Assembly (NCBI RefSeq): GCF_003473485.1 | Contig: NC_053046.1 | Span: forward strand, 3,358,001 to 3,422,000 | Reading direction: 5' to 3' | Length of the DNA stretch: 64,000 nt | From: Medicago truncatula | Taxonomy: Eukaryota; Streptophyta; Magnoliopsida; Fabales; Fabaceae | Shown here: piece by piece, positions 12,395 through 23,620 of the stretch | Layout: each line of letters starts with the position of its first letter | Position numbering within the stretch: position 1 is the first letter of the stretch | The notes under the pieces: generated by a model | Databases searched by the model: none | What the model was told of the DNA's origin: nothing | The model's input: the letters and a program-made list of their open reading frames with translations, nothing else | Translations under genes and position numbers: made by a program

Positions 12395-13930
12395 ATGTCA
12401 TCAACATGCAAATTAGGAGAAAACCTCTGCTCAAACCATAAAACTAACCAACCACCTTCACCTCCTCCACCATTACAAACCCGAAAATGCGACATAAATC
12501 CGGGGAAGTCGTTGCTTTCAGAGGAGCTAAGAGTTCAAGGAAGATTAGCTTTTCCAATGGTGTTGATGAATTTAGCTTGGTTTGCCAAGACAGCTATCAC
12601 AACAGCATTCTTGGGTAGACTAGGTGAGCTCAGGTTAGCCGGTGGCGCACTCGGGTTCACTTTCGCTAACGTTACCGGCTTCTCTGTCTTGAATGGTCTC
12701 TGTGGTGCCATGGAACCTATTTGTGGACAGGCTCATGGAGCTAAAAACGTAAGACTCCTTCACAAGACACTTCTCATGACAATTTTATTGTTGCTATTGG
12801 TAACAATTCCTATTACTTTCATGTGGCTTCATATTGACAAAATTTTGATTCATTTTGGCCAACAACAAGAAATTTCTACTGTTGCTGGTACTTATGTTTA
12901 CTATCTCATACCTGATTTGTTTGTTATGTCACTCTTGTGTCCCTTAAAAGCTTACTTGAGCTCTCAAAGCATCACTCTTCCTACCATGTTTAGTTCTGGT
13001 GTAGCACTTGCTTTTCATGTTCCTGTTAACATACTACTCTCAAAAACCATGGGTCTAAGAGGGGTTTCCATGGCTGTTTGGATAACTGATCTTATTGTTG
13101 TTGTTCTTCTGGTCATTTATGTTGTAATTCTAGAGAATCGAAAGGTATTAGCGTGGAAAGAAGGAGGATGGTGGGATCAGAGTATTATGGATTGGATTAG
13201 GCTAATCAAGCTATCTGGATCTTGTTGTCTCAACACATGTATGGAGTGGTGGTGCTATGAAATTCTAGTCTTGCTTACTGGCCACCTCGCAAATGCCCGA
13301 CAAGCATTAGGAGTTTTAGCCATTGTGTTGAACTTCGACTATTTGCTTTTCTCGGTGATGTTGTCGTTGGCAACTTGTGTTTCCACCCGTGTCTCGAACG
13401 AGCTTGGCGCAAACCAAGCCGACCGTGCATACAGGTCAGCGCGTGTGTCTCTAGGATTAGGTTTTATCACAGGGTGCACCGGCAGCTTGGTGATGGTGGC
13501 TGCAAGGGGAATTTGGGGGCAACTCTTCAGCCATGATAGGGGTACTATAAATGGAGTAAAAAAGACAATGTTGTTGATGGCTCTAGTGGAATTGTTTAAT
13601 TTTCCATTGGCAGTTTGTGGAGGTATAGTTCGAGGGACAGCTCGACCTTGGTTGGGTATGTATGCAAATCTAGGCGGGTTTTATTTTCTGGCTCTGCCCC
13701 TTGGTGTTGTTTTTGCCTTCAAGCTTCGTCTTGGCCTTGTTGGACTCTTCTTTGGACTTCTTACTGGTATTGTTGTTTGCTTGTCATTATTATTAGTATT
13801 CATTGCTAGGATAAAGTGGGTGGAAGAAGCTGCCAAGGCACAAATACTAGCAAGTAACGACCAAGTTAAAGAAGTTCCCTGTGATGACGCAGAAGTACCA
13901 ACTGAGGCTCGTGAAAATGACAAAGTGTAA
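12395..13930 (+). CDS. MATE efflux transporter (DETOXIFICATION family)
   Basis: A single-exon gene of 511 codons encodes a multidrug and toxic compound extrusion carrier. These are 12-helix membrane antiporters that move organic cations, hormones or secondary metabolites out of the cytosol, usually against protons. After a Pro-rich cytosolic N-terminus (residues 1-45), two homologous MatE halves follow. Family landmarks are CGAMEPICGQAHGA (residues 103-116), CMEWWCYE (281-288) and RVSNELGA (331-338). The C-terminus is short and acidic. Length is typical (480-560). An intronless gene with a CMEWW-type motif fits the plant DTX48-56 (ADS1/ELS1/ADP1) branch, which acts on endomembranes in organ growth and stress signalling; that placement is from memory. 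The start was chosen because the first ATG precedes the conserved EELRVQGRLAFP segment. A large antisense open frame at 13681-14076 is a shadow. Confidence 0.95.
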   Translation: MSSTCKLGENLCSNHKTNQPPSPPPPLQTRKCDINPGKSLLSEELRVQGRLAFPMVLMNLAWFAKTAITTAFLGRLGELRLAGGALGFTFANVTGFSVLNGLCGAMEPICGQAHGAKNVRLLHKTLLMTILLLLLVTIPITFMWLHIDKILIHFGQQQEISTVAGTYVYYLIPDLFVMSLLCPLKAYLSSQSITLPTMFSSGVALAFHVPVNILLSKTMGLRGVSMAVWITDLIVVVLLVIYVVILENRKVLAWKEGGWWDQSIMDWIRLIKLSGSCCLNTCMEWWCYEILVLLTGHLANARQALGVLAIVLNFDYLLFSVMLSLATCVSTRVSNELGANQADRAYRSARVSLGLGFITGCTGSLVMVAARGIWGQLFSHDRGTINGVKKTMLLMALVELFNFPLAVCGGIVRGTARPWLGMYANLGGFYFLALPLGVVFAFKLRLGLVGLFFGLLTGIVVCLSLLLVFIARIKWVEEAAKAQILASNDQVKEVPCDDAEVPTEARENDKV

Positions 13931-14420
13931 AATGTGATAAAAAAAATACATGTGTACACTTTCATACGTGTTTCCAAACATTTTGCAAGGACAAATAAGA
14001 CACGTCTCAACCATGCATAACAATTCAAGAATAGAAGATCATACTCTCCAACGGCTGAATTGCTTGTCAAACTCATTTTGAGTGATTACGGATTTTTCTT
14101 GAATATCACTCACAAGAAGACAACACTGCCAACCTACATGGGTTCTTTGTAATTTCAGATCACTACTACCTAATGCTTTTGCTTTCTCTATTTATTTATT
14201 TCTTCTACTTTTCTTCCTTTTTCTTTTTCTTTTAATGTTTGAGTTTGAGGAGGGGGTTGAAGGGGGGAAAGGGTCATTTTACATTTGAAAATATATATGA
14301 TTATGCAATCAAAATCAATAGGAAGAACAGCCTGTTGATCTATCTATTGTACAAACAATTGCATCAATTATCAATGTGCATTAACATAAAAAAATTGCTA
14401 AATCATCTTTTAAGTAACCA

Positions 14421-17400
14421 TCACTCATCCTTAACAACATGTTTAGAAATTGAGGCCTCTAGCTCTTTAGCTTTTTCGTCATTAATGCCAAGTTTGGATA
14501 GTATCTTGTGACCTGGGGAATCCACATCAGACCAAATGCCAAGAATTATGTGTGCTGTGGTTACTTCCCCACCATCAACTGCAAGTCACATGAATTTATA
14601 AAAAGGATTATTTTTGTTTGCACTAAGCCATATAATATTTTATAAGAATCACCAGTTTCAGAAGAAAAGGAGATGATGATGCACCACACTCCATTCACCA
14701 AATAATTGAAAGAAGAAATAATATAGGAAAATATATAAATTAGCAGTAGCTACCTCAAAGTGGCATTCGTATTTATATTGAGGACAACTATATCCAACAA
14801 AATAAAATTCAAACACCTGACAACTAATAAGTATAAAGGGCCTTAGTCACAAGATCATTCTAACAAACAAAAATCATCTAAACAAAGGCAGGGAACATAG
14901 TACCAAAAATGTGAAAACGACAAAAAGTTTTTCATGTTGCTATATAACCAAAATGAATTGAATTCTACATTAAAAGCAAATAACTGCACATCACTCGACA
15001 AGTACAATCTTCCAATTTATTTACACCGCCTGCTCTCTTCTCATGGCATGTTTGGTATCACAGTGGATTTTCCAAAATCACTACGAGCCAAATGACTTTG
15101 CAAAAGCTAAACTCTGTAGCTTTTGAAAAATCACAGTGACTCACCGGAAACCCAAGGGCTTTATCTTGGAATTCATAGGTTAGTAGTATACAATGATTTC
15201 TAATAGCAAATTTGAGAATATCATTACAATTTGAATGCAAAATCATAAATTAACTAAATCATTATACACCTGAATGCAGGAATATTTGACAATTATTTTA
15301 GCCTGAAGAAAAGCCTCGGAACCAAAACACAACCCCGACTGGCCCCTATCTTTAATTAAGTCAAGGGAAGTCAAATCAATAAAGTGAACAACCCAAACTT
15401 TTTGTTTGAAGCTTTGCATATAATTAGCACATGATTAATACCAATACTCATAAGCCTATACATAATCAAAATAGGTAACTAGAAATATATAGTCATGGTT
15501 AATAAAAGCCTCTGACCTAGGGATTTAAATAAAATAGCGCCTCTCCTTTTCAACTTCAAGCACATATTTTATTTGGCACAATCACATCCAGAAACATGAA
15601 TTCCAATACAAATTATGTTTTTTTTTAAAAGTAAAGACAAAGAACTAATTACAAAATATTGTCTATTCGCAAAAGCATTGATAATCAAAATTTGAATGCC
15701 AAGGTCCTACGATTTTTCGGTTCCATTTATACAAACCATAGCATCAATCCATAAAAGAAAGGAGACAAAAATCTGTCAAGTCTCGTGTGTTAAAATGCAA
15801 TTAGAAACATCTGGACAGAGTGAGACAGAGTCATAGAAAAATATCAAAGAGAATTCATCAATACAGTCATATAGTTTTTGTAAGAAGCATTCCACACTTT
15901 GGCAATTGATGATATAAATAGTAAAGTAAATGAGAAAAACGGCAAGAACAAACCAGATTTTAATTTTCGATCAACAGCCCAATCAAGGGCCCTCTGAGCA
16001 TCATCAGTCATTGGTGGACGCTCGGGGGTTTCTGTAAACGGATCAACTTCTCCAAGTATTTTCACAATTTCATCTCGCACCTTGAAAAGTGTAATTCCAT
16101 TGGCTCTCAAAAACTTGCTAGCCAGATTAGTACCTAGAACCCCAAAAATATAGACTAGGCTTAATGCACAAACTTAAATATCCAAAATTTTCATTGTAAA
16201 GAAATGGGGTAAGGGTCACAACACAGGGGATATGTAAAATTAAAAGCCTCCCAAACATAATAATGGCAAAATTTTACGCCTCAAAATAACTTAAAAAAAA
16301 ATAATAATATAGCTTTTTGAGTTCATAAATATTTTCGATGTTATTCCCAGTGAAAAATCAAGTCTCTGTTTCCTTTAATTAGTTGTTAGGACTTGGGAGA
16401 GGGAATCAACTCCTTACACAGGCCAAGTATTATTCTAGAAGTCATCTAAAGACTCTACCAGAAAGTAAGTTCAGGTGAAAATGTGAAATGAGCATATGCG
16501 CATAAGATTAAATGATTGAATTTTTATGAATTTACAAATGACAACTTATGAATCAAGAGAACTATGCACATGAGAATGTGAATCTATGAAGCAAATGACA
16601 TTAACTCGTCTATGGTTATCAGCCAGGTAACAACAAAATTAGTCTGTGTAACAACAAAATTAGTCTGTGTAAGCAAACTAAAATCTGTAATAATATCAAG
16701 AACTGACCCAATTGCAGTGAGCTAAGTTCACATCAAAACAATATTAACAATGTTGTCCATTTATATTGTAAAGACAAACAAACACAAATTACACTTTGGG
16801 AGAAATTTGAAACATCGCAAACAAATAACTAACCCTCGATAAGAATCCCCATGATAAGAGCTTCAGTGCCAGTAGTAGTAAACTTGAGTTTTCTTGCCTC
16901 GATTGCAGACATTGCAAACGATTTTATAGCTTTAGAAGACCATCTTGCTTTCACCAAACAAAATTAACAATCAACAACCATGATTGAATGAACAAGAAAA
17001 GAAATTTGACTCACATGATACTCACTTGGGAATTTCCTGGCCTGGAGAAACACGCTCAGGATTTCTGAAAATGCAAAACAACAGTTAACCACCTCTATTA
17101 GGTAAAAATAAAATAAAAAAATAGCGGAAAACTGATAAACTAACTTATAGCTGATAGTGGATTAGCTAGCTTATTGAATTCGTGGTGGTTGCTAAAATTA
17201 GTTGTTGAATTAACAGATAAATATGAAATGACACAACAAAATATATTTAATTTTTTCAATTAAGAAAGATAACAAGGATACAAAATTGAGAGAAAAATGA
17301 TAAGTTTAAGCTATAAGCTAAAAAAAATTATCAAGTCAAACCAAGCATTAATCACAACGTTGAATTTGGGAACAGAAGAAGCTTACGAGGTGGGGAGACT

Positions 17401-17601
17401 GAAGGAAACGGTAGCAGCCAAAGGACGGCGGTGGAAAACGGAGACGGAGGATTTTACACTGACAGAGCAATGTTGAACCCTAATTTTGGTTCCTAACCAT
17501 GAATTGTTAGGGTTTGTTATGTTCAAATTCTGAATCAAACGAAGAGAAGGGTTCGAACGCAGTGACAAGGTTGAAGGTAAATCGTAGTGTGTAGTAGCCA
17601 T
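14421..17601 (-). CDS. CLPT: Chloroplast Clp protease accessory protein, CLPT type (5 exons)
   Basis: The spliced gene encodes 233 residues. Exons on the minus strand are 17601-17387, 17064-17026, 16943-16834, 16133-15954 and 14578-14421. All introns are GT-AG and the 702-nt sum stays in frame to TGA. CLPT proteins are small plant-specific subunits that dock on the plastid ClpP/ClpR core and help assemble it. The first 70 or so residues are Ser-rich with few acidic residues, as in a chloroplast transit peptide. The Clp N-domain fold follows with KWSSKAIKSFAMSAIEARKL, then TGTEALIMGILIEG, FLRANGITLFKVRDE, PERPPMTDDAQRALDWAVD and TTAHIILGIW. These match the CLPT1/CLPT2 pattern and length (about 240). 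There is no Walker motif, so this is not a ClpC ATPase. CLPT1 versus CLPT2 cannot be decided here. A MULE element sits 143 bp upstream of the ATG. Confidence 0.93.
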
Positions 17602-17690
17602 TTCCTTCCAAGACGAAAATGCGACACTTTCGGAAGGAATTGGATAGAATGTTTTTGTGCAGGAAAATGGATACGGCGTCGTGTTGGTGA

Positions 17691-17723
17691 TGGGCTTTGT
17701 TGGGTTTTAATAGTAGTTGGGCT
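17691..17723 (-). promoter_or_regulatory. Possible site II-type promoter elements of CLPT
   Basis: Two TGGGCT motifs (17691-17696 and 17718-17723) lie 90-122 bp upstream of the CLPT start codon. TGGGCY (site II) elements are common in promoters of plastid, mitochondrial and ribosomal housekeeping genes, where TCP factors bind. Function here is inferred from motif and position only. The MULE at 17744 begins about 20 bp beyond the distal motif. Confidence 0.4.
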
Positions 17724-17743
17724 TAGGTCTCCAAAACTTTAAA

Positions 17744-18563
17744 GAGGATTGCTTTTTAGGCCCCCTCAATATCTCTTTAGGCCCCCTAAAAATACAAAAA
17801 TAACCTTTATACGACTTCCGGTAGATAAATACCGGTAGTTCATTTTAATTTTTCTCATTTTGCACCTCCGGTATGTACATACCGAAGGCACATTTTCAAC
17901 TACATGTATGAAATTATCAGATGGTTTACCGGGGTCCAAATCTTCTATAAGTTTGCATATAGTGGAAAACGTGACAAGATCCTTAACTCCGTTCAATATG
18001 GATGGTCATTGGTCAATCTTTTATTGATACTAGGAATGAGAGCCATGAAACTGATGCTTCAGTAGTTGCAGATTCTTTCACTTCCGAGTCTCTTATCTTG
18101 ACAGAAACCATCGACGTATATCCGGCAAACGCACCTTATAAGAGGAAAGTAAGCCCTGCAAATGCTGAGGAATTCAACCATTCTAGCACCTCCAGGAAAA
18201 ATTTAGTTATCATGATCTTTCTCATAGGTCATAATTTTTATTCTTTACATGTTTGCTAGTTTTACCAAATATTGCATTGCTCTATATAGGAAGAAAACAA
18301 GTACTGATGATGCCAATGGACCTAAGACACAAAAGAGGTTGCAATTGCAAAAGGTCTAAGTGTACAAAAAATACTGTGAATGTTTTCAATTTAATAATTC
18401 CAACAGTTTGAAAATGTGCCTTCGGTATGTACATACCGGAGGTGCAAAATGAGAAAAATTAAAATGAACTACCGGTATTTATCTACCGGAAGTCGTATAA
18501 AGGTTATTTTTGTATTTTTAGGGGGTCTAAAGAGATATTGAGGGGGCCTAAAAAGCAATCCTC
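17744..18563. mobile_element. MULE-type non-autonomous element, copy 2 (820 bp)
   Basis: Same length, termini and core as the element at 836-1655. The only difference I see is T/C at 1212/18122 (CTG versus CCG in the core reading frame). Flanks share AAAACTT on both sides (17733-17739 and 18564-18570), but the four bases TAAA next to the left end break a perfect 9-bp duplication. It lies 143 bp upstream of the CLPT start codon and may form part of its promoter. Confidence 0.85.
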
Positions 18564-19895
18564 AAAACTTCTTGATACAAATTGATCTTTATGCACGTAG
18601 GATTGCTCACAAGCACCTTGAACTTCCGAAAATACCTCAACTACGATTACAAATTGTTCACTAGTAAACAAAAGTTACGAGCATTCTAGAGTTAACATAT
18701 TATCTGGCAAAATTCACTTGTACTACACTTCTCTATCGCCATCCTACTACACTATTTCATCCATCTTCAAAGTTCAATTTTTTTTGGTTGGTTTTACACT
18801 GACACTGCAATGTTAATCCTTTGATGCATTGTTGTATAATTTTAAGTTATGATATATTGGTGTTGCATTATGAATGATGATGTATTGTTGTTGAATTATG
18901 AGCGATTTAATTGTTTAATGGAAAAATTATTGGTTGTTGAATTGTTTGTGTGTTGAGTGTGTCTAAACTTACCATTTTGAGTCCTGGTTTTGCATTTCAA
19001 TTTTGATATTGCATTTTGTCCTGCAAAAGTATCCTGACTCACATTCATGTGAACGATGTGTAACTTCGGTTCTTGGGAATGTTTGTATAACTATCATTTA
19101 ATAGTAAAGGTAATTAACTGTCGTTTGAGGTATTTTTTGAAAATTTAAGATGTTTGTGAGCAATTCTAGATGCCTAAAGAGCAACTTTCCTTCTTGATGT
19201 CCATTGAGTTGGTGCTGTAGTTTGGGGAACCTATACTATAGGTTTTCCCCCCATAAATTTTCATATTTTTCTTTAGGTGAAAAACAAAATTAGGGTGATA
19301 GAATGGTGAGTCAGCTCAAGATAGGGACGATATTAAGGATGTGTTTATAACTTTATTTTTGGAAGGTTTTAGAGTGAAGGATTTTGGAGCACTAATTTAT
19401 ATTTTGATATATATTTGATATTCAAGAAAAATTAAAAGAATAATACGATATTATTTGTTCATGTATTTTTTTTTACGAATATTATATGCTCATTTATTAT
19501 GTTGTTCTTTCAAATTTATTTTTTTGAATTATGAAATATAGATTAAAAGATAAACTTGATAGATAAAAGAGCAGGTTTGCAAGCGACAAATTCGTGAAAA
19601 TTGGGTTTAATAGTAACAATTTTGCTAAGTTGAATACTTTCCGACAATTATTAAAACAACATTATTTATTTTAGTTATTTAATCAATGTATTCTAAAACG
19701 ACAATTAGTTTGAGATAATAAAATTTTACAAATGAGACATTTATAACAAAACAAAGTATTTTAAAAAATACATGTCATATCTAGTTAATTAACATTTCAT
19801 ATATTACTCAATCATAGTTATTCGCTTCAAAAATCTTTTATTTAAAATGAATGCATTTTTAAACAGAATATGTTTTCATAAAATAAATAAATAAA
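18564..19895. other. Intergenic DNA, no gene seen
   Basis: AT-rich sequence with no recognised coding region. Short repeats such as gttgaattatg occur around 18830-18960. Otherwise featureless by eye. Confidence 0.45.
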
Positions 19896-20070
19896 GGCTC
19901 TTGTTAACCAATGCACCCAGAGCATTGGTTAAGGAATCCATAAATAAAAATTTTGTGTTGGAAATATAAGGAATTACTTTTGATCAAATGATGATTATAT
20001 TACTTTATTGTAAAAAAAATTTTGTTTTGGATGTTTAACCAATATCCCTGAACATTGGTTAGCATTTTCC
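19896..20070. mobile_element. MULE-type foldback MITE (175 bp)
   Basis: GGCTCTTGTTAACCAATG at the left pairs with the inverse ending GGTTAGCATTTTCC at the right. The 9-bp flanking repeats ATAAATAAA (19887-19895 and 20071-20079) are exact, although they lie in a simple-sequence setting that makes chance matches easier. Confidence 0.65.
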
Positions 20071-20639
20071 ATAAATAAATAAATCTTATTGAACTTAATA
20101 AATACAACGTTACCACGAGGGAGAGTAAAGTCTGTTTCTTCAATACTATTCAAAGGTTATTAATCTTTTGTGGACGTGAAGCAAACAAATGGTAGGATGA
20201 ACGTGAAATATAAAGAAATACATTAGGAAATGTAGGGGACGAATCGAGCAAGAAAGTGGGAAACCAAACTTGTCCAAAACCAGAGAAGGTATAAGCAAAG
20301 ATTTGCATGGAATCATATCATGCATCTGATTCTAGGGCTCTGGATTAACTATTTTAGTAATTACATTTATTTATTGAAACATGTTGAGGCACGTTGGAGC
20401 AAAACATGCATCGAGTGTCCCTTGGAGAGATATGCGGCGCCGTAGTAAAACTCTCTCCAATCTCACACCTTCAATCCCGCTTCAATGTCCAACAGCACAA
20501 GGTTTTAAATTCATTGGCGCTAGTCACTTAAATAATGGTAAAAAAAGTATCGTATCTGTAACCGATAAATATGGGATTTTACAAACAATTAAAACCATTG
20601 TACATTGCTAGTCTGAAATTTGGATTTGCTAGATTTTTC

Positions 20640-20785
20640 TATCATTCATGTACTATCAATTTATTTATGAGATAAACATAAGTAGAAGATTGATGAGGCC
20701 AATTAGTGAGGTCCATTCATTAAAATGAATCTTACTAATCATCCACTTGTTTCTTTTGAGTTATCTCATAAATAAATAATAAATA
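20640..20785. repeat. Foldback (MITE-like) sequence
   Basis: atttatttatgagataaaca pairs with tgagttatctcataaataaa at the other end, and the centre holds tcattaaaatgaa. No clear target duplication. Confidence 0.4.
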
Positions 20786-21044
20786 GAAAGTAGATAAACG
20801 AAGCAAACTCAACTCTTTCCGATCTATGTAAAAAGACACGTTGGCCGGTGAATTTGGTGAGTAGCCTATGGAATACTCCACACAACATTTTTAGAAAAGG
20901 ATATCAATATGGATGGATATAACGGTGGGAACCACAACCTATTTTGACGATAAACTCGTCTCTTCCCTCATCATGGAGCTTAGCCCTTTCTCATTCACAT
21001 AAATAAAGAAGAGAAGTGATATGGATATTCTCTTTCTAACCATT

Positions 21045-21150
21045 TTCTCTAACACTCACTATTTTATTGAACGAAACTCATGTGTGTCCCACACTTTAGA
21101 AATGAATTTCATGTGAGTTTCGTCCAATAAGAGAGTGGATGTTAGAATAA
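21045..21150. repeat. Foldback (MITE-like) sequence
   Basis: The left arm aacactcactattttattg plus acgaaactcatgtg pairs with the right arm cacatgagtttcgtccaata plus agagagtggatgtt, with about 40 bp between. Too short to classify. Confidence 0.45.
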
Positions 21151-21691
21151 AAATATTTATAGCATTTTTCATAAAAGAATAAATGGCATGTTAACAAATA
21201 TCCTAAAAGCATTATTTAAAAATCTTAAAATGAAATTTATCTTAAAAATGCAAGTCATATTGTTAAGAATATGCTAATTGACATTTGTTTTTAATACACA
21301 TTTTTTAGCACATTGTTTGATTGGTTAAGCTCTACATGAGATCTACCAAATTTATATGGAAGTACATTATTTATTTGATGAAATCCATGCAAATCTAATT
21401 TTAACCAATTAGAAAATGTGTGTTATACTTAAAGAATGAGTGCCTTAGCACCAAATAGAATTCAATTATACCGCTAGCTATTGCATGTGGTAACTATAAT
21501 ACTAACGACATGCCGTTTCTCCTAGTAGCCGGCTTTTGTTGGTGTTGGGCAGTTGAAGAAGTTGGAGGGTAAAACAATAGAGTCAACAGGGAACGTGTTT
21601 TCTGATAGGCCTGCATGTGATTCAACACAACGAGCACATCTCCCCACGACCCCATGCCTTCTATCCTAGCTCTCCATAAAATTAAATAATC

Positions 21692-21693
<2 letters not shown>

Positions 21694-21728
<35 letters not shown>
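21694..21728. repeat. (AT)n microsatellite
   Basis: About 17 uninterrupted AT units. Simple repeat without other signal. Confidence 0.9.
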
Positions 21729-21731
<3 letters not shown>

Positions 21732-22028
21732 CTGATAATTGTTTACTGTATTTGATGAAAAAACATATTATTGTCAAACTAAGGCGCATATGTGTGCATT
21801 GATACTACATCATGTTCATTTGTATTAATAAACATAAACATGAAGGCGTGCATCCATGCCTTAGTAATCATCATGCGTGCTATACTCATCCATAAGCAAA
21901 GATCATCCCTATAGTTTCAAGTTATTATTTTAATTGTTTATAAAAAAAAAATCAGATATATTGTGCGTAATTAAGAATTATTATTTTTTACCAAAGAAAT
22001 AATTTCAAATGATTATGGAATAAATATA

Positions 22029-22312
22029 GAGCAATGCTATATATCAAGAAAGATTTTATCAAGAAAATTCCAAGAATGACATGGCAGAATAACCACCCTT
22101 AGATTTTATCAAGAAATAGTCCTGAAATTAATGTTAACCAATAAAATCTCAGTCTGGCCGGAAATCATGGGGTGGTGGGTGTTATGTATCTTTTTTTTTA
22201 TGAAAGATTAATAAATGAGACTGAAATCTAAAGGTGGTTATTGTGTCATGTCATTCTTAAATTTTTCTTATAAAATCATTCTTGATATCTAGCATTTTCT
22301 ATATTGACTTAA
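22029..22312. mobile_element. Foldback MITE, about 280 bp
   Basis: Inverted arms of about 80 bp share the motifs atgctatatatcaag, aagaatgacatgg and aataaccaccctt with their inverses at 22215-22310. No convincing target duplication was found, so the superfamily is not assigned. Confidence 0.6.
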
Positions 22313-23382
22313 AAAAAAAAAAAAAAAATTTCAAAAGAGTAGTTTTGTCTTAATGATGCATGGAGAGTGATGAACATTAAAGAAATATGTTTCAATAGTG
22401 ATTTGCGGATAAACGCAAGAATATTCTGCTTAATTTAATTAAGAACGCAATTAAGTAGTTCGAATGTCATATTGTGTCGGGGATATTTTCCTTTTTTTAT
22501 TTTTTTTATTTCAACTATTATGATGTAAGACCTCTAAAAAAATAGCTATTATGATAAGAGTAGTGATTCAATAAAAAAAATTGAGAGTAGGGATTCATTC
22601 TGATCTAAGGGAAAAATTCTAAGTTGTACTTGTATCATTTAGCTTGCTCTTTTTTTAAACAATACAACATTTTAGGTCTTATGAAAAACATATTGGGACA
22701 ATATATAGTATCTAATTGAACATTAAAAAAGAAACATTTTTCTATGCTGATTTAATTTAATTTATATTCAATTTACTATATCTCAAAAAGTACAATATTT
22801 TAGAGATTTTTTATTTTTACAAATGTGTTTATAAATTGAGTGAGTGAAACTGACAAGGGAAAACCAATAGAGGCGGTGGTGTAACGTGGAAACCATCATT
22901 TGGGTCGGCAAATTCAACCTTAATTACAAAATTTACTCAATTGGACCATGGATGTGAGCCCCACCAAAATTGCCACATAGACCGACACGTTTCCTCATTC
23001 ATTTCAAATATGCTGAGTTGTTGAGTACATAGCAAGCAAAGCTAACCTATTGAGATCCCACGTGTCATCCATGTTGGAATACAAACATCCCCGATTGGTG
23101 GCAAAAGTGGACATGTCACCTTCATTAGTTGCTTGATTAAACAAACACTTTAACAAAAACTAATCAAATAATTAAAGGAATAAACAATGATTTGTGTTAA
23201 GTATTAGGTGTGGTGTGGAGCAGCACAAAATTGGAATATGGGTCAACGCTGCATGCGCTAGTCACGCCATGTGATGTGAAGAAACTTTGCTCCATTAAAC
23301 ACACACACACACCTTCCTAATATATTTTAGTACAACTTGTATTTTCAAACTTCTAAATAATAAAAGAGGAAATATTTTTCCA

Positions 23383-23390
23383 TATATAAA
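23383..23390 (+). promoter_or_regulatory. Possible TATA box of the ACR gene
   Basis: TATATAAA lies 231 bp before the ACR start codon, a position that fits a plant core promoter with a leader of about 200 nt. Other AT-rich matches exist nearby. Confidence 0.35.
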
Positions 23391-23620
23391 TGTAACGTAA
23401 CTTTATGAAACATAATTAAGAGTCAAGACTCAAGAGTTAAGAACAAAGCGTGCTTTGTGTCAGGAGAAAGAGCATAGACAGAAAGAAAGTATTGGACACC
23501 CAGATCACACAACATAGGTGACATAGTTTGAGTTGGTTAAGGTTGTTTGAGGAAGTTCAAGCAGAGATAAAAGATCATAACATATTTTGATTTGTTTTTT
23601 GTGATACCTCAAAGAAAAAC

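Larger units (their letters stand above)
20080..23382. other. Repeat-rich intergenic DNA upstream of the ACR gene
   Basis: No gene was recognised. It holds several foldback sequences (20640-20785, 21045-21150, 22029-22312) and a TA microsatellite (21694-21728). The open frame at 20381-20611 has no family motif. The part from about 22850 contains the likely ACR promoter, with an (AC)n tract at 23300-23312. Confidence 0.4.

Noticed and set aside
13681..14076. Antisense frame of 131 codons over the MATE 3' end
   Set aside because: It mirrors the coding strand of a well-supported transporter and shows no family resemblance.
20381..20611. 76-codon open frame
   Set aside because: No homology, splice context or promoter seen; length is within chance for this DNA.
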